A DNA stretch of 64,000 nt from an uncultured Muribaculaceae bacterium (GTDB lineage Bacteria; Bacteroidota; Bacteroidia; Bacteroidales; Muribaculaceae): assembly GCA_905233845.1 (NCBI GenBank), contig CAJOFH010000001.1, positions 1 through 64,000 of the forward strand. Reading direction: 5' to 3'. The first letter of the stretch is position 1, and each line of letters begins with the position of its first letter. Positions 17,856 to 26,403 of the stretch are shown in pieces. Both the position numbers and the translations under genes were made by a program. The notes under the pieces were generated by a model that did no database searches, had not been told where the DNA came from, and saw nothing but the letters and a program-made list of their open reading frames with translations.

Positions 17856-19169
17856 ATGGGAATAACCAGGAGGTTCAAAAAGGGTTCTGATTCCATACTG
17901 CAAAACAGCGACAAGCAGTGGGAAATGGTAAATGAGGGCACAAGTTCTGTGCGCTCTGACTATGATTTTACGCAAATTGAAATTCCCAAAGTGGACTCTC
18001 AGAACCTCCAGGAGAGCGATACACTTGTGGAAGTTCCTCCCGTTCCTTCGAGTACTCGAGTTGATCAGCCACAATCAGAGAATAAAATCGGCAAACGGTG
18101 GATAAAGCATTTTGATGCCTACATCATAAAAAAGTTCTTAGGCACTTTCTTCTTTGCCATCTTGTTGCTGCTTGCTATTGTGGTGATGTTTGACATCAAC
18201 GAGAAACTTGATGCCATGCTCACAGCTCCGCTCAAGGAGACAGTGTTCAAGTATTTTTTGAACTTCCTGCCTTATTTCGCCAATCAGTTTGCACCGCTAT
18301 TTGTGTTTATTACAGTTATTTTCTTTACATCGAAGCTTGCCGATCACAGCGAGATAATAGCTATGCTCTCGAGTGGCATCAGTTTCAAGCGTCTGATGGT
18401 TCCTTATCTGGTCAGTGCCTCGTTGATTGCAGCAGGCACATTGGTGCTGGCTCTATACATTATTCCACCGGCCAATGTGAAACGAATAGAATACACCAAC
18501 CAATGGGTGAAAAACAAACGAGTGGATTTTGGCGACAACATTCAGTTGCAGGTAAAGCCTGGAGTAATGGCCTACATGTCGCGCTATGACAACACCACCA
18601 GGCGCGGTTTCCGTTTCACAATGGAACAATTTGACGGCAACAAACTGGTGTCGCGTATCACAGCCGAGGATGTTCGTTATGACACATTGGGTCGATGGAC
18701 ACTTAACAATTACACCGTTAGGACGTTTGATGGCTTGAAAGAGGTACTCGCTCGTGGAGAAATAATCGATACAATGCTCAACGTTGAGCCACGTGACTTC
18801 CTTATCTCCAAGAATGACCAAGAGATGATGACTTCGCCTGAGTTAAGGGAATATATCAACAAGCAAAAGGCGAGAGGAGTCGCGAATCTCCAACAGTTTG
18901 AGCTGGAGTATGAGAAACGCTTTGCTATGACAGCCGCCGCCTTTATCTTGACGGTGATAGGCTTGTCGCTATCATCGCGCAAGGTGCGTGGAGGCATGGG
19001 TATAAACATTGGAATAGGACTGATGCTCAGCTTCTCTTATATCTTGTTCATGACTGTGACACAGACTTTTGCCATCAGTGGCTACACTTCTCCACGGCTT
19101 GCGATGTGGATTCCCAACATAGTATATACAGTAATCGCGATTTTTCTTTACCGCCGTGCCGCGCGATGA
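17856..19169 (+). CDS. LptF/LptG-family lipopolysaccharide export permease
   Basis: A YjgP/YjgQ-family inner-membrane subunit that, with LptB ATPase, extracts LPS toward the LptA bridge. It has 437 residues. TM helices lie near 96-115 and 145-170, with more after a periplasmic beta-jellyroll (about 215-320) and a final bundle at 355-430. The first 85 residues are a polar extension absent from E. coli LptF/G; its function is unknown and the true start may be later. It is 4 bp behind tgt and overlaps the next gene by ATGA, so the three form one operon. Confidence 0.88.
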   Translation: MGITRRFKKGSDSILQNSDKQWEMVNEGTSSVRSDYDFTQIEIPKVDSQNLQESDTLVEVPPVPSSTRVDQPQSENKIGKRWIKHFDAYIIKKFLGTFFFAILLLLAIVVMFDINEKLDAMLTAPLKETVFKYFLNFLPYFANQFAPLFVFITVIFFTSKLADHSEIIAMLSSGISFKRLMVPYLVSASLIAAGTLVLALYIIPPANVKRIEYTNQWVKNKRVDFGDNIQLQVKPGVMAYMSRYDNTTRRGFRFTMEQFDGNKLVSRITAEDVRYDTLGRWTLNNYTVRTFDGLKEVLARGEIIDTMLNVEPRDFLISKNDQEMMTSPELREYINKQKARGVANLQQFELEYEKRFAMTAAAFILTVIGLSLSSRKVRGGMGINIGIGLMLSFSYILFMTVTQTFAISGYTSPRLAMWIPNIVYTVIAIFLYRRAAR

Positions 19170-20656
19170 GAAAGCCTGACAATAACAACAAATCATTTTC
19201 GGCATCATCGGTTGTAATTGTGGTGTTGATGATTTTGGTGGTGCCTCTTTTGTTGTTGTTTTTCTCTATTGACTCCCCTTGTTATGAGGTGTGGGGAAAG
19301 ATGGACTCATCGTGGTATTTCACGGCAGGCAAAGCGTGGTTTTCGGGCATGGTGCCATATGTGGACTTTTCCGATTCCAAGGGACCATTGCTATGGCTCA
19401 TTTATGGCTTGGGCTACGGCCTGAGTCATTTCAATTATGTAGGCGTGTGGCTAATAACATGCATTTTCTATATTGTCACAACGTTTTTCAACTACCGCAC
19501 TGTGCGTATCTTTGTTGATAGGCGTTGGCTATCGCTTGTTGTCGCGTTGCTGATGCTGACATTTTATTTCAACCCCATCATTCACGACGAGACTCGTTGC
19601 GAAGACTTTTGCCAGCCGTTTATTGCCTTGAGCTTATGGGCAACGTGCCGATTGTTGTATCAAGGTGGGGTGTCACGTCATTTCAAGCAGAAGGCTTGGC
19701 TTGTGGGCTTGTCGATAGGTGCCACGTTGCTCATCAAGTTCACGCTGGCGATGATGGTGCTGTTCTTTGCCGTCATTATTGGTGTTGAGGCGAAGCGTTC
19801 GGGATCTTTTAAGGCTTGGGGTGTGGCTTGGCGTGTCTTGGCAGGTGCAACGTTTGTGTGCTTGCCCTTGGTGGTGGCGTTTGCCGTCAGGGGCAACCTT
19901 GACGATTTTTTCAGAGAGTATTTCATCGTCACCTCTCAAATCTCGTCGCATGCTCCACGCTTGAATGTGATAAAATGGTTGCTTGGTGGTGGCTTCCTGT
20001 CGTGGCTGATAATTGTGATGAGTGTGAACACTGGGGCAATGTTCTTTGTCGCCAAGCGACGGGCTTGGATGCCAGTTGTGGCCTTCTTTTGGTTCCTGCT
20101 CGTCACGGTGCAGAATGCCGAGTGGAGTTACTATTATTGCAGCTGCATGATTTTTGGCTTATTTGGAATGATTGCTCTTGCTAAGCTTGTAAAAGGGAAG
20201 ATTTTGGGTGCAGGGTTGCTCGCAGTGGCGGTGATGGGAGCGGGCTATGCTTTTTATTCACATTTGTCGGAATATCCGTCATTCAAGCTTCTCAATCATG
20301 AGAGGAATCACTATTTCGACACAAAGCGTGATGAGTATTATCGCCACGTTGATGTTGTGAAAAACGTGAAATCTCCTCGCATTGTGTTCTTCAACTGCAA
20401 CAATGTTATAAACGTCGCCGACGAGACGGGAGGGCTGCCGGGATGCAAGTATTTTGCCAAGCAGTTTGGCGCCACTCAGGAGATGACGCACTCACAACTG
20501 GTTGACATTGAACGAAACCGTCCTCATTTTGTCTATGTGAAGGAAACCGACACCGAGAGTTTAGAGTGGATTGAAGAATTGGGCTATATCGTCGTTCTCG
20601 AGCTCGGAGAGGTTTTCAAAGTCTTCTTATTGGCGTTACCAGAGTTGAAGAATTAA
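19166..20656 (+). CDS. polytopic membrane protein, probable GT-C glycosyltransferase
   Basis: A 496-residue membrane protein with about ten hydrophobic helices. Near residues 45-75, DSSWYFTAGKAWFSGMVPY and the DFSDSKGPLL segment resemble the first loop of GT-C (family 39/83-like) transferases, with an Asp for the lipid-phosphate sugar donor. The last 130 residues are soluble. It probably adds a sugar to an envelope glycan from an undecaprenyl-phosphate donor; this is inferred from fold type only. The ATG at 19166 overlaps the stop of the preceding permease gene, better than the longer frame from 19106, which runs inside that gene. It converges on deoD with a 4-bp overlap. Confidence 0.7.
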   Translation: MRKPDNNNKSFSASSVVIVVLMILVVPLLLLFFSIDSPCYEVWGKMDSSWYFTAGKAWFSGMVPYVDFSDSKGPLLWLIYGLGYGLSHFNYVGVWLITCIFYIVTTFFNYRTVRIFVDRRWLSLVVALLMLTFYFNPIIHDETRCEDFCQPFIALSLWATCRLLYQGGVSRHFKQKAWLVGLSIGATLLIKFTLAMMVLFFAVIIGVEAKRSGSFKAWGVAWRVLAGATFVCLPLVVAFAVRGNLDDFFREYFIVTSQISSHAPRLNVIKWLLGGGFLSWLIIVMSVNTGAMFFVAKRRAWMPVVAFFWFLLVTVQNAEWSYYYCSCMIFGLFGMIALAKLVKGKILGAGLLAVAVMGAGYAFYSHLSEYPSFKLLNHERNHYFDTKRDEYYRHVDVVKNVKSPRIVFFNCNNVINVADETGGLPGCKYFAKQFGATQEMTHSQLVDIERNRPHFVYVKETDTESLEWIEELGYIVVLELGEVFKVFLLALPELKN

Positions 20657-21369
20657 AGACTGCCGGCTGCTTCAAGAGCGAGCTTCATCATATTGCGGAA
20701 ACTTGATTGTCTTTGCTCGGCATCCATTGACGTGCCATCAACCAGCGAGTCACTGATAGTGAGCAAGCAGGCGGCCCCCTTGCCCATCACGCGTGCGTTG
20801 TGGAACAAGGCGAAGCTTTCCATCTCGACGCAGTCTACTCCAGTGCGTTTTCTCGTCTCTTGCCATGGCTCACTGGCAGGACCTCCATAGAACACGTCGC
20901 TCGAAAGCACTTTGCAGGAGCAGCAATCGATACCCAATTCCTTGGCCTTTGCAAGAATCACCTCGTTGATGTGCTCGCTGGGAAAGAGCTCGTGACTTGT
21001 CTCACCATTATGAACTTGCGCGAAGGACGACTGACTATAGGCACTGCTGGCGAGTACCACATCACCTACCTTAAGTCGCTCGGTGTAACTCCCTGCTGAG
21101 CCTATCCTAATAATGTTCTCTACGTCGTAGAACTTAAACAGCTCATGACTATAGATTCCAATGCTTGGCATCCCCATTCCGCTTGCCATCACCGAGACAG
21201 GCTGGTCGTGATAGGTGCCAGTAAATCCAAGCACGTTTCTAACCGAAGTGACAAGTTGCGCATTGTCGAGAAAATTGTCGCTGATGAATTTCGCCCGCAA
21301 AGGGTCACCGGGCATGAGAACTATTTTAGCAAAAGCACCTTCTGGGGCATTAATGTGTGGCGTGGCCAT
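20653..21369 (-). CDS. deoD: purine nucleoside phosphorylase, DeoD type
   Basis: Phosphorolyses purine (deoxy)nucleosides to base and (deoxy)ribose 1-phosphate in the cytoplasm. The 238 residues match hexameric DeoD. The N-terminal TPHINAPEG and VLMPGDPLRAKFI contain the family His and phosphate-loop residues. MGMPSIGIYSHEL, RIGSAGSY and DCVEMESFALF (purine-binding Glu) follow, with the catalytic Asp in TISDSL. The stop overlaps the end of the convergent GT-C-like gene by 4 bp, with no room for a terminator between them. Confidence 0.95.
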   Translation of the reverse strand: MATPHINAPEGAFAKIVLMPGDPLRAKFISDNFLDNAQLVTSVRNVLGFTGTYHDQPVSVMASGMGMPSIGIYSHELFKFYDVENIIRIGSAGSYTERLKVGDVVLASSAYSQSSFAQVHNGETSHELFPSEHINEVILAKAKELGIDCCSCKVLSSDVFYGGPASEPWQETRKRTGVDCVEMESFALFHNARVMGKGAACLLTISDSLVDGTSMDAEQRQSSFRNMMKLALEAAGSL

Positions 21370-21403
21370 AGGGGAAGTTGTATTATTATTATTTTAATGA
21401 AAT

Positions 21404-22909
21404 TTATTTTTTGCCTTTCTTGGCTTCATAATCGCGGAACACACGGTAGGCATTTTCAATTTGTCGCACATAGTTGATAGTCTCGGTGCCACGGCAGTAA
21501 CCGTAACTGCACACTGGGTCGTTATAGAACTCAGGATGAGTCATCCATAGCAAAGCCTCTTCAACATTGGAATACCAAACCTTAGGGTTCTTGTTGTATT
21601 TCTGAGCCAGCTTGATGGCATCGGTGATGTGTCCCACTCCAGCATTGTAAGAGCCTAGTGTGAACCTCATCCTCTCGGCATTGTTTGGTATATAACTTTG
21701 CAGGAATTTATTGGTCTTCGAGATGATAAGACTGGCAACATAGACGCTCTTCTCGGGGTCCTTGAGGTCTTCTTCGGTAAAGCCATAACTACGTGCCGTG
21801 CTGGGCATGATCTGCATCAAACCTTGGGCGTTCGCCCATGATTTTGCTTGTGGGTTGAAGTTTGACTCCACATAGGCGACAGCCGCAAGTAGCGTCCACT
21901 CAACTCCAGCTGTTGGAGCATATTTCTTGAACAACTGGTCATAGGCCGAGATGTCGCCGTCCTTGCGAGAGTAGATTTTTTTGAGATCTTCTTGTTGCTC
22001 GGTCACTGTCTCTTGATTGTGTCTCTCAACGATGTTGTTCAAGGAGTCGCTCATGGCTTTCATCGAGTCGAGATGATGCTTGTTCATGCTGAAATATCTC
22101 TGCTTGATCACTCGAGCCTGGGCAACGGTTTCGTCATTTTTTGACCAGTTGTTGATGGTGTCGGCAAGCCATTTCCATTCATTCCCTACCGCCCAAGAAG
22201 AACGTTGAGGGAAACCCACTTTCAGACTGATATTTATCCTGTCATCATAGGTTTTTGTGATTTGAGCGATGTCGCTGTCGGCGATGGTGAAAGGCAGCCT
22301 GCCGCTTGCCACCATGTCGATAAGGTCTTCGCTAATCAAAGAGTCGTTCTCGATAGCGTGAATCTTGATTCCGCCACCTATCTCGCTGTCAAGATTCTTT
22401 AGTCGAGCCTCATAGCTTGAGCCATGAATCACGTAGATGTCCTTGCCAATGAGTTGTGTCACGTTGTTTACAGTGTCGGGGCTTGCAGGTTGCACAAGCA
22501 CCTGGTATGTCTCATTGGGTGCGCCACAATGAATCACATGTTGCTTGTACTCGGCAGTAATAGGAATCTCATAAGCTGCGATATGAACTTTGTTGTTCTC
22601 GACATAGCTGATAAGCTCCTTCATGCTGGTGGCGACATGAAATTTAATATTCATGTGGTTCTCATGAGCAAATGCACAAATTCTCTCATAATCATAGCCA
22701 AGAGTGTCGCCCTTCAAGATGAAAAAACTTGCTGGGCTGTAGATTGTGCCAACAATCAGCGTGTCGGGGAACTCATGATTGATGGTAATGGTGGGCAGCG
22801 CCTCGGTCTTGGTTTCAACAGTTGATTGCTCGCTTGTCTTTACATTGTTGCACGCAAGGAATGTAAAAACAAGGAAAAACAAAATTATATGTGACTGAGA
22901 AAACTTCAT
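21404..22909 (-). CDS. membrane-bound lytic murein transglycosylase F-like lipoprotein
   Basis: A peptidoglycan-cleaving lipoprotein of 501 residues. The signal peptide ends in the lipobox FLAC (cysteine at about 20). Residues 45-275 form a solute-binding (SBP_bac_3-like) domain: LIVGTIYSPASFFI, then DTLGYDYERICAFA. Residues 330-470 form an SLT goose-lysozyme-like domain with catalytic Glu in AAVAYVESNFNPQAKSW, followed by GLMQIMPSTARSYG and LGSYNAGVGHI. This is the MltF order. A coiled region of about 45 residues joins the domains. The gene lies downstream of cdsA on the same strand. Confidence 0.92.
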   Translation of the reverse strand: MKFSQSHIILFFLVFTFLACNNVKTSEQSTVETKTEALPTITINHEFPDTLIVGTIYSPASFFILKGDTLGYDYERICAFAHENHMNIKFHVATSMKELISYVENNKVHIAAYEIPITAEYKQHVIHCGAPNETYQVLVQPASPDTVNNVTQLIGKDIYVIHGSSYEARLKNLDSEIGGGIKIHAIENDSLISEDLIDMVASGRLPFTIADSDIAQITKTYDDRINISLKVGFPQRSSWAVGNEWKWLADTINNWSKNDETVAQARVIKQRYFSMNKHHLDSMKAMSDSLNNIVERHNQETVTEQQEDLKKIYSRKDGDISAYDQLFKKYAPTAGVEWTLLAAVAYVESNFNPQAKSWANAQGLMQIMPSTARSYGFTEEDLKDPEKSVYVASLIISKTNKFLQSYIPNNAERMRFTLGSYNAGVGHITDAIKLAQKYNKNPKVWYSNVEEALLWMTHPEFYNDPVCSYGYCRGTETINYVRQIENAYRVFRDYEAKKGKK

Positions 22910-22963
22910 TAATAGTGTCTTAAATACAGAGTTTCTACTTTAAATAACTATTAATAATAATGA

Positions 22964-23830
22964 TTATTGTATTATCGAAACGATTTCGAGCAGTATAATC
23001 ACAGCAGGTGCCACAAATAGCAGACTATCGATGCGGTCAAGAATTCCGCCATGACCAGGAATGAGGTTGCCCGAATCTTTCACACCAGCAGTGCGTTTCA
23101 GCAATGACTCAAAGAGGTCGCCCAGCGTAGCTGCCACCACCACAATGATAGCCATTAGGATCCAAGTATCTACACTAATCCACTGGTCAACACTTAATTC
23201 CTTGTTGTTGAATAAGGCACCTACTGGCTCAACGCAAGCAATGATGATAGCGGCTATAATAACAAATACCGCTCCACCAATCACGCCTTCCCAAGATTTC
23301 TTGGGGCTGATGCGCTCAAAGAGTCGATGCTTTCCAATGGCACATCCCACAAGGAATGCCCCTGTGTCATAGAGCCAAATGAAGATAAACATAGCAAGAA
23401 CTACTTGTGGTGAGTGTTTGGTAGCGATAATCCCCAAGATAGAGAGTGGCACAGCTACATAAACTAACGATGCCAACGATTGTCTGATGTCGGCAATGGC
23501 ATTATGGCTTGGGAGGTAAATTTGATAGCTTAATCTAACCAAGAAATAGATGGCAAGAGGTACCAGTAGCAATCCGTCCACCATTTGTGAGTGATGGTTG
23601 AGCAGCGACAGCATTAACGCCACTCCACCCGCACAGTCGATAACTGTTATGTATTTAGAAACAGCCTTTCGGTCGTGGTTAAATAATCGAGATGCTTCGA
23701 TAATGCCAAGAATAATAAAGCATGAAATGAGAATGACAAATAATATCTTGCTGCTGTTCCATAGTAGCAGCGAAGCCACAATCAATGCCACATAAATGCC
23801 ACCAAACAAGGCTCTTTTAACTATATTCAT
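22964..23830 (-). CDS. cdsA: phosphatidate cytidylyltransferase
   Basis: Makes CDP-diacylglycerol from CTP and phosphatidic acid, the entry to phospholipid synthesis. The 288 residues contain seven or eight hydrophobic helices and the diagnostic C-terminal signature as KRTAGVKDSGNLIPGHGGIL, then DRIDSL. A TAAATTTG -7 match (minus strand, 23866-23873) lies just upstream. It is divergent from rarA. Confidence 0.96.
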   Translation of the reverse strand: MNIVKRALFGGIYVALIVASLLLWNSSKILFVILISCFIILGIIEASRLFNHDRKAVSKYITVIDCAGGVALMLSLLNHHSQMVDGLLLVPLAIYFLVRLSYQIYLPSHNAIADIRQSLASLVYVAVPLSILGIIATKHSPQVVLAMFIFIWLYDTGAFLVGCAIGKHRLFERISPKKSWEGVIGGAVFVIIAAIIIACVEPVGALFNNKELSVDQWISVDTWILMAIIVVVAATLGDLFESLLKRTAGVKDSGNLIPGHGGILDRIDSLLFVAPAVIILLEIVSIIQ

Positions 23831-23918
23831 AGCATGTTTTTTAAGTCTATCATAAAATTTGCATGCAAATTTACACTTTTTTTAGAAATAATGCATCAAA
23901 TACTATCATAAAATGCAC

Positions 23919-23926
23919 TATCTTTG
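23919..23926 (+). promoter_or_regulatory. putative -7 element of rarA
   Basis: TATCTTTG matches TAnnTTTG; no good -33 box is seen. The predicted start lies about 25-30 nt before the rarA ATG at 23960. Confidence 0.5.
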
Positions 23927-23959
23927 TAGTTTAATTGTAACAAATTCAGAAAAATCTAT

Positions 23960-25234
23960 ATGTATGAACCACTGGCCGAGCGCATGAGGCCCAAATCGCT
24001 CGACGATTACATAGGGCAAAAACACCTTGTAGGCGAGGGGGCCGTGATTCGCCGCATGATAGAGAGTGGTAACATTTCCTCTTTTATTTTGTGGGGACCA
24101 CCTGGAGTGGGAAAAACTACGTTGGCGCGCATCATTGCCGAGCAGACTAAGGTGCCTTTCTACACCCTGAGTGCCGTCACGAGCGGAGTGAAGGAGGTTC
24201 GAGATGTTCTTGACCGTTGCCGTGCCGATGCAGGCAGTATCTTCACCACAGGACGCCCAGTGCTTTTTATCGATGAGATACACCGCTTCAATAAGTCGCA
24301 ACAAGATTCTTTATTGGGTGCAGTGGAAAAAGGTACAGTCACGCTCATTGGAGCTACTACCGAGAATCCGTCATTTGAGGTCATCAGACCATTGCTCTCA
24401 CGTGCTCAGGTCTATGTGCTTGAGCCGCTCAGTAGAGAGGATTTGCTTGAGTTACTTAACCGAGCCATCAAGACCGACCGCATTTTCAAGGACCGTGAAG
24501 TTCGAGTAGAAGAGACCGAGGTACTGCTTCGATACAGTGGAGGTGATGCCCGCAAATTGCTTAATATCCTCGACCTGATTTATCAGTCGCTTGATGCCCA
24601 CGAGCCATTTGTCATCACCGACCAGATAGTTACCAACCGCCTGCAGCAGAACCCACTTGCCTTTGACAAGAACGGAGAGATGCATTATGATATAATCTCG
24701 GCATTCATCAAGTCGATACGTGGCAGTGATCCCGATGCTGCCGTCTATTGGCTTGCACGGCTTATCGCAGGTGGAGAGGATCCAAAGTTCATCGCTCGAC
24801 GCCTTTGCATACTTGCTGCCGAAGATATAGGTCTAGCTAACCCCAATGCATTACTGCTCGCCAATGCTACCTTTGATATCATCAACAAGATAGGGTGGCC
24901 CGAAGGACGCATTCCATTGAGTGAGTGCGCAATCTACCTAGCTACTTCCGAAAAAAGTAACAGCGCTTATCTTGCTATCGATGATGCATTGGCGCTAGTT
25001 AATCAGACAGGTAACCTGCCAGTGCCATTGCATTTGCGAAATGCTCCTACCAAGCTAATGAAAGAATTGGGTTATGGTGTCGACTACAAGTATGCTCACG
25101 ACTTCCCGGGACACTTTGTTCATCAGGACTATCTGCCCCAAGAATTAAAAGGGACAAAAGTTTGGACCCCTCAACCCAACGCCGCCGAGAACAAACTCCG
25201 TGAGCGCCAAGAGCATCGTTGGGGAAAAGATTGA
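23960..25234 (+). CDS. rarA: replication-associated recombination protein A (AAA+ ATPase)
   Basis: A RarA/MgsA/WRNIP1-family ATPase acting at stalled replication forks. The 424 residues start with PLAERMRPKSLDDYIGQKHLVG, a clamp-loader-like N terminus. Walker A is GPPGVGKTTLA (about 50-60), Walker B is LFIDEIHRF (about 98-106), sensor 1 is IGATTENPSFE, and arginine finger and sensor 2 regions follow (RPLLSRAQV, GDARKLLNILD). The C-terminal tetramerisation domain carries IAAEDIGLANP-like and YKYAHDFPGHFV stretches. It is monocistronic. Confidence 0.97.
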   Translation: MYEPLAERMRPKSLDDYIGQKHLVGEGAVIRRMIESGNISSFILWGPPGVGKTTLARIIAEQTKVPFYTLSAVTSGVKEVRDVLDRCRADAGSIFTTGRPVLFIDEIHRFNKSQQDSLLGAVEKGTVTLIGATTENPSFEVIRPLLSRAQVYVLEPLSREDLLELLNRAIKTDRIFKDREVRVEETEVLLRYSGGDARKLLNILDLIYQSLDAHEPFVITDQIVTNRLQQNPLAFDKNGEMHYDIISAFIKSIRGSDPDAAVYWLARLIAGGEDPKFIARRLCILAAEDIGLANPNALLLANATFDIINKIGWPEGRIPLSECAIYLATSEKSNSAYLAIDDALALVNQTGNLPVPLHLRNAPTKLMKELGYGVDYKYAHDFPGHFVHQDYLPQELKGTKVWTPQPNAAENKLRERQEHRWGKD

Positions 25235-25243
25235 TGTGTGCCG

Positions 25244-25283
25244 CAAAAAAAAGAAAAGTGCCGTCTCAACCAAGGCGGCACTT
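25244..25283 (-). terminator. terminator after the Wza-like gene (possibly bidirectional)
   Basis: AAGTGCCG (25256-25263) pairs with CGGCACTT (25276-25283). In the minus direction the stem is followed by a nearly pure T stretch (complement of 25244-25257); the plus side (TTAACTTTATTTG) is also T-rich. Confidence 0.75.
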
Positions 25284-25311
25284 AACTTTATTTGTTTTAT
25301 ATCTAAGAACG

Positions 25312-26121
25312 TTACTTCGTCAGAGTGATGATGAAAGTAGCGATTGAAATTAGAGTTCCTACCGACGACAATCCAAGTGACAATGCTGGTGGAACGTTCC
25401 ATGATTGTCGGGCTTTAGAGCTGTTAGGCTCAACGTAGATGATGTCGTTTTGTTGCAGGTTGAAGCTTGGTGAGACAATCATATTCTTGTCGTTCATATT
25501 CACAGTGCGAATAGAGCGGCTGCCATCACTGTTGGTGCGTACAATCATCACGTTGTCACGACGGCCGTGGATAGTCATATCACCAGCCAAGGCTAAAGCC
25601 TCGAGAAGATTCAATCTACCATTAACAGCCTTTATCTCACCTGGGTTTTTAACCTCACCAAGAATGTATACTCTAAAGTTCTGGAATCTTACTTCTACAC
25701 CTGGCTTTTCTTTGAGGTAGCGTGGATAAATCAATGAGGCGATGTGGTTCTCTACAGCGCTTTTGCTCATTCCACCAATGTGAAGAGAACCAAGGTAAGG
25801 GTATTCGATGTTTCCGTTGGCGTCAACAAGATAATAGTACATCGAATTCTCGTTGTTGTTGTTCATGTTAGTGTTGCCTCCTAATTTGGAAACATAATCA
25901 ATTTTGTTAAAGGGCTTAACCGCTTCGGCGTTGCGGCTAATGACATTGATTTGCAGCATATCGCCAGGCATTACAATGGGATCACTTGCTTTTGCAGCCG
26001 ATTGTAGCACATCTTGTGGTAGTTGGTCGGCACCAATCATGTAGGGGATGTCTTTCTCGGTGTTGCAACTTGTCATGAGAGCTGCAACAAACATGACGAA
26101 TAATAATAATTTTGATTTCAT
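25312..26121 (-). CDS. Wza-like polysaccharide export lipoprotein
   Basis: An outer-membrane lipoprotein of the polysaccharide biosynthesis/export (Poly_export plus SLBB) family. The 269 residues have lipobox LMTSC (Cys at 19), an export domain (about 50-140, DPIVMPGDMLQINV... IEYPYLGSLHIGG) and an SLBB beta-grasp domain (about 155-235, VYILGEVKNPGEI... NLLEALALAGD). A C-terminal hydrophobic segment (about 245-267) may span the outer membrane like the Wza helix. No Wzc kinase or capsule genes are adjacent, so it stands alone here. Confidence 0.92.
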   Translation of the reverse strand: MKSKLLLFVMFVAALMTSCNTEKDIPYMIGADQLPQDVLQSAAKASDPIVMPGDMLQINVISRNAEAVKPFNKIDYVSKLGGNTNMNNNNENSMYYYLVDANGNIEYPYLGSLHIGGMSKSAVENHIASLIYPRYLKEKPGVEVRFQNFRVYILGEVKNPGEIKAVNGRLNLLEALALAGDMTIHGRRDNVMIVRTNSDGSRSIRTVNMNDKNMIVSPSFNLQQNDIIYVEPNSSKARQSWNVPPALSLGLSSVGTLISIATFIITLTK

Positions 26122-26165
26122 ATAGTTTTTTGTTAGAATTAATTACATTTTTTGTTACTGCGCTG

Positions 26166-26196
26166 CAAATTTACTGCAACTTTGATAAATATCAAA
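26166..26196 (-). promoter_or_regulatory. promoter of the Wza-like gene
   Basis: On the minus strand TTTG (26193-26196) and TAAATTTG (26166-26173) are separated by 19 bp, a complete Bacteroidetes sigma-A pattern. Confidence 0.7.
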
Positions 26197-26304
26197 ATAT
26201 TTATCACAAAGATTTTATTTTATATTAAAACGATTAGTCTGATGAGTAAATTTAAAAAGTTGTTAAAAGACAATGTCTATTTTAATTTATTAAAATAATG
26301 TATG

Positions 26305-26312
26305 TAATTTTG
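26305..26312 (+). promoter_or_regulatory. putative -7 element of the hydrogenase operon
   Basis: TAATTTTG matches TAnnTTTG. It would give an AT-rich leader of about 85 nt before the GTG at 26404. No -33 box is obvious. Confidence 0.45.
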
Positions 26313-26403
26313 TACAACTTTTTGGATGACCTATTAATTAGGGTAGTTTAATAAAGAAAAATTAATAAATTTCAACTAATAACTAAAACAACAAATTTAC
26401 CCA

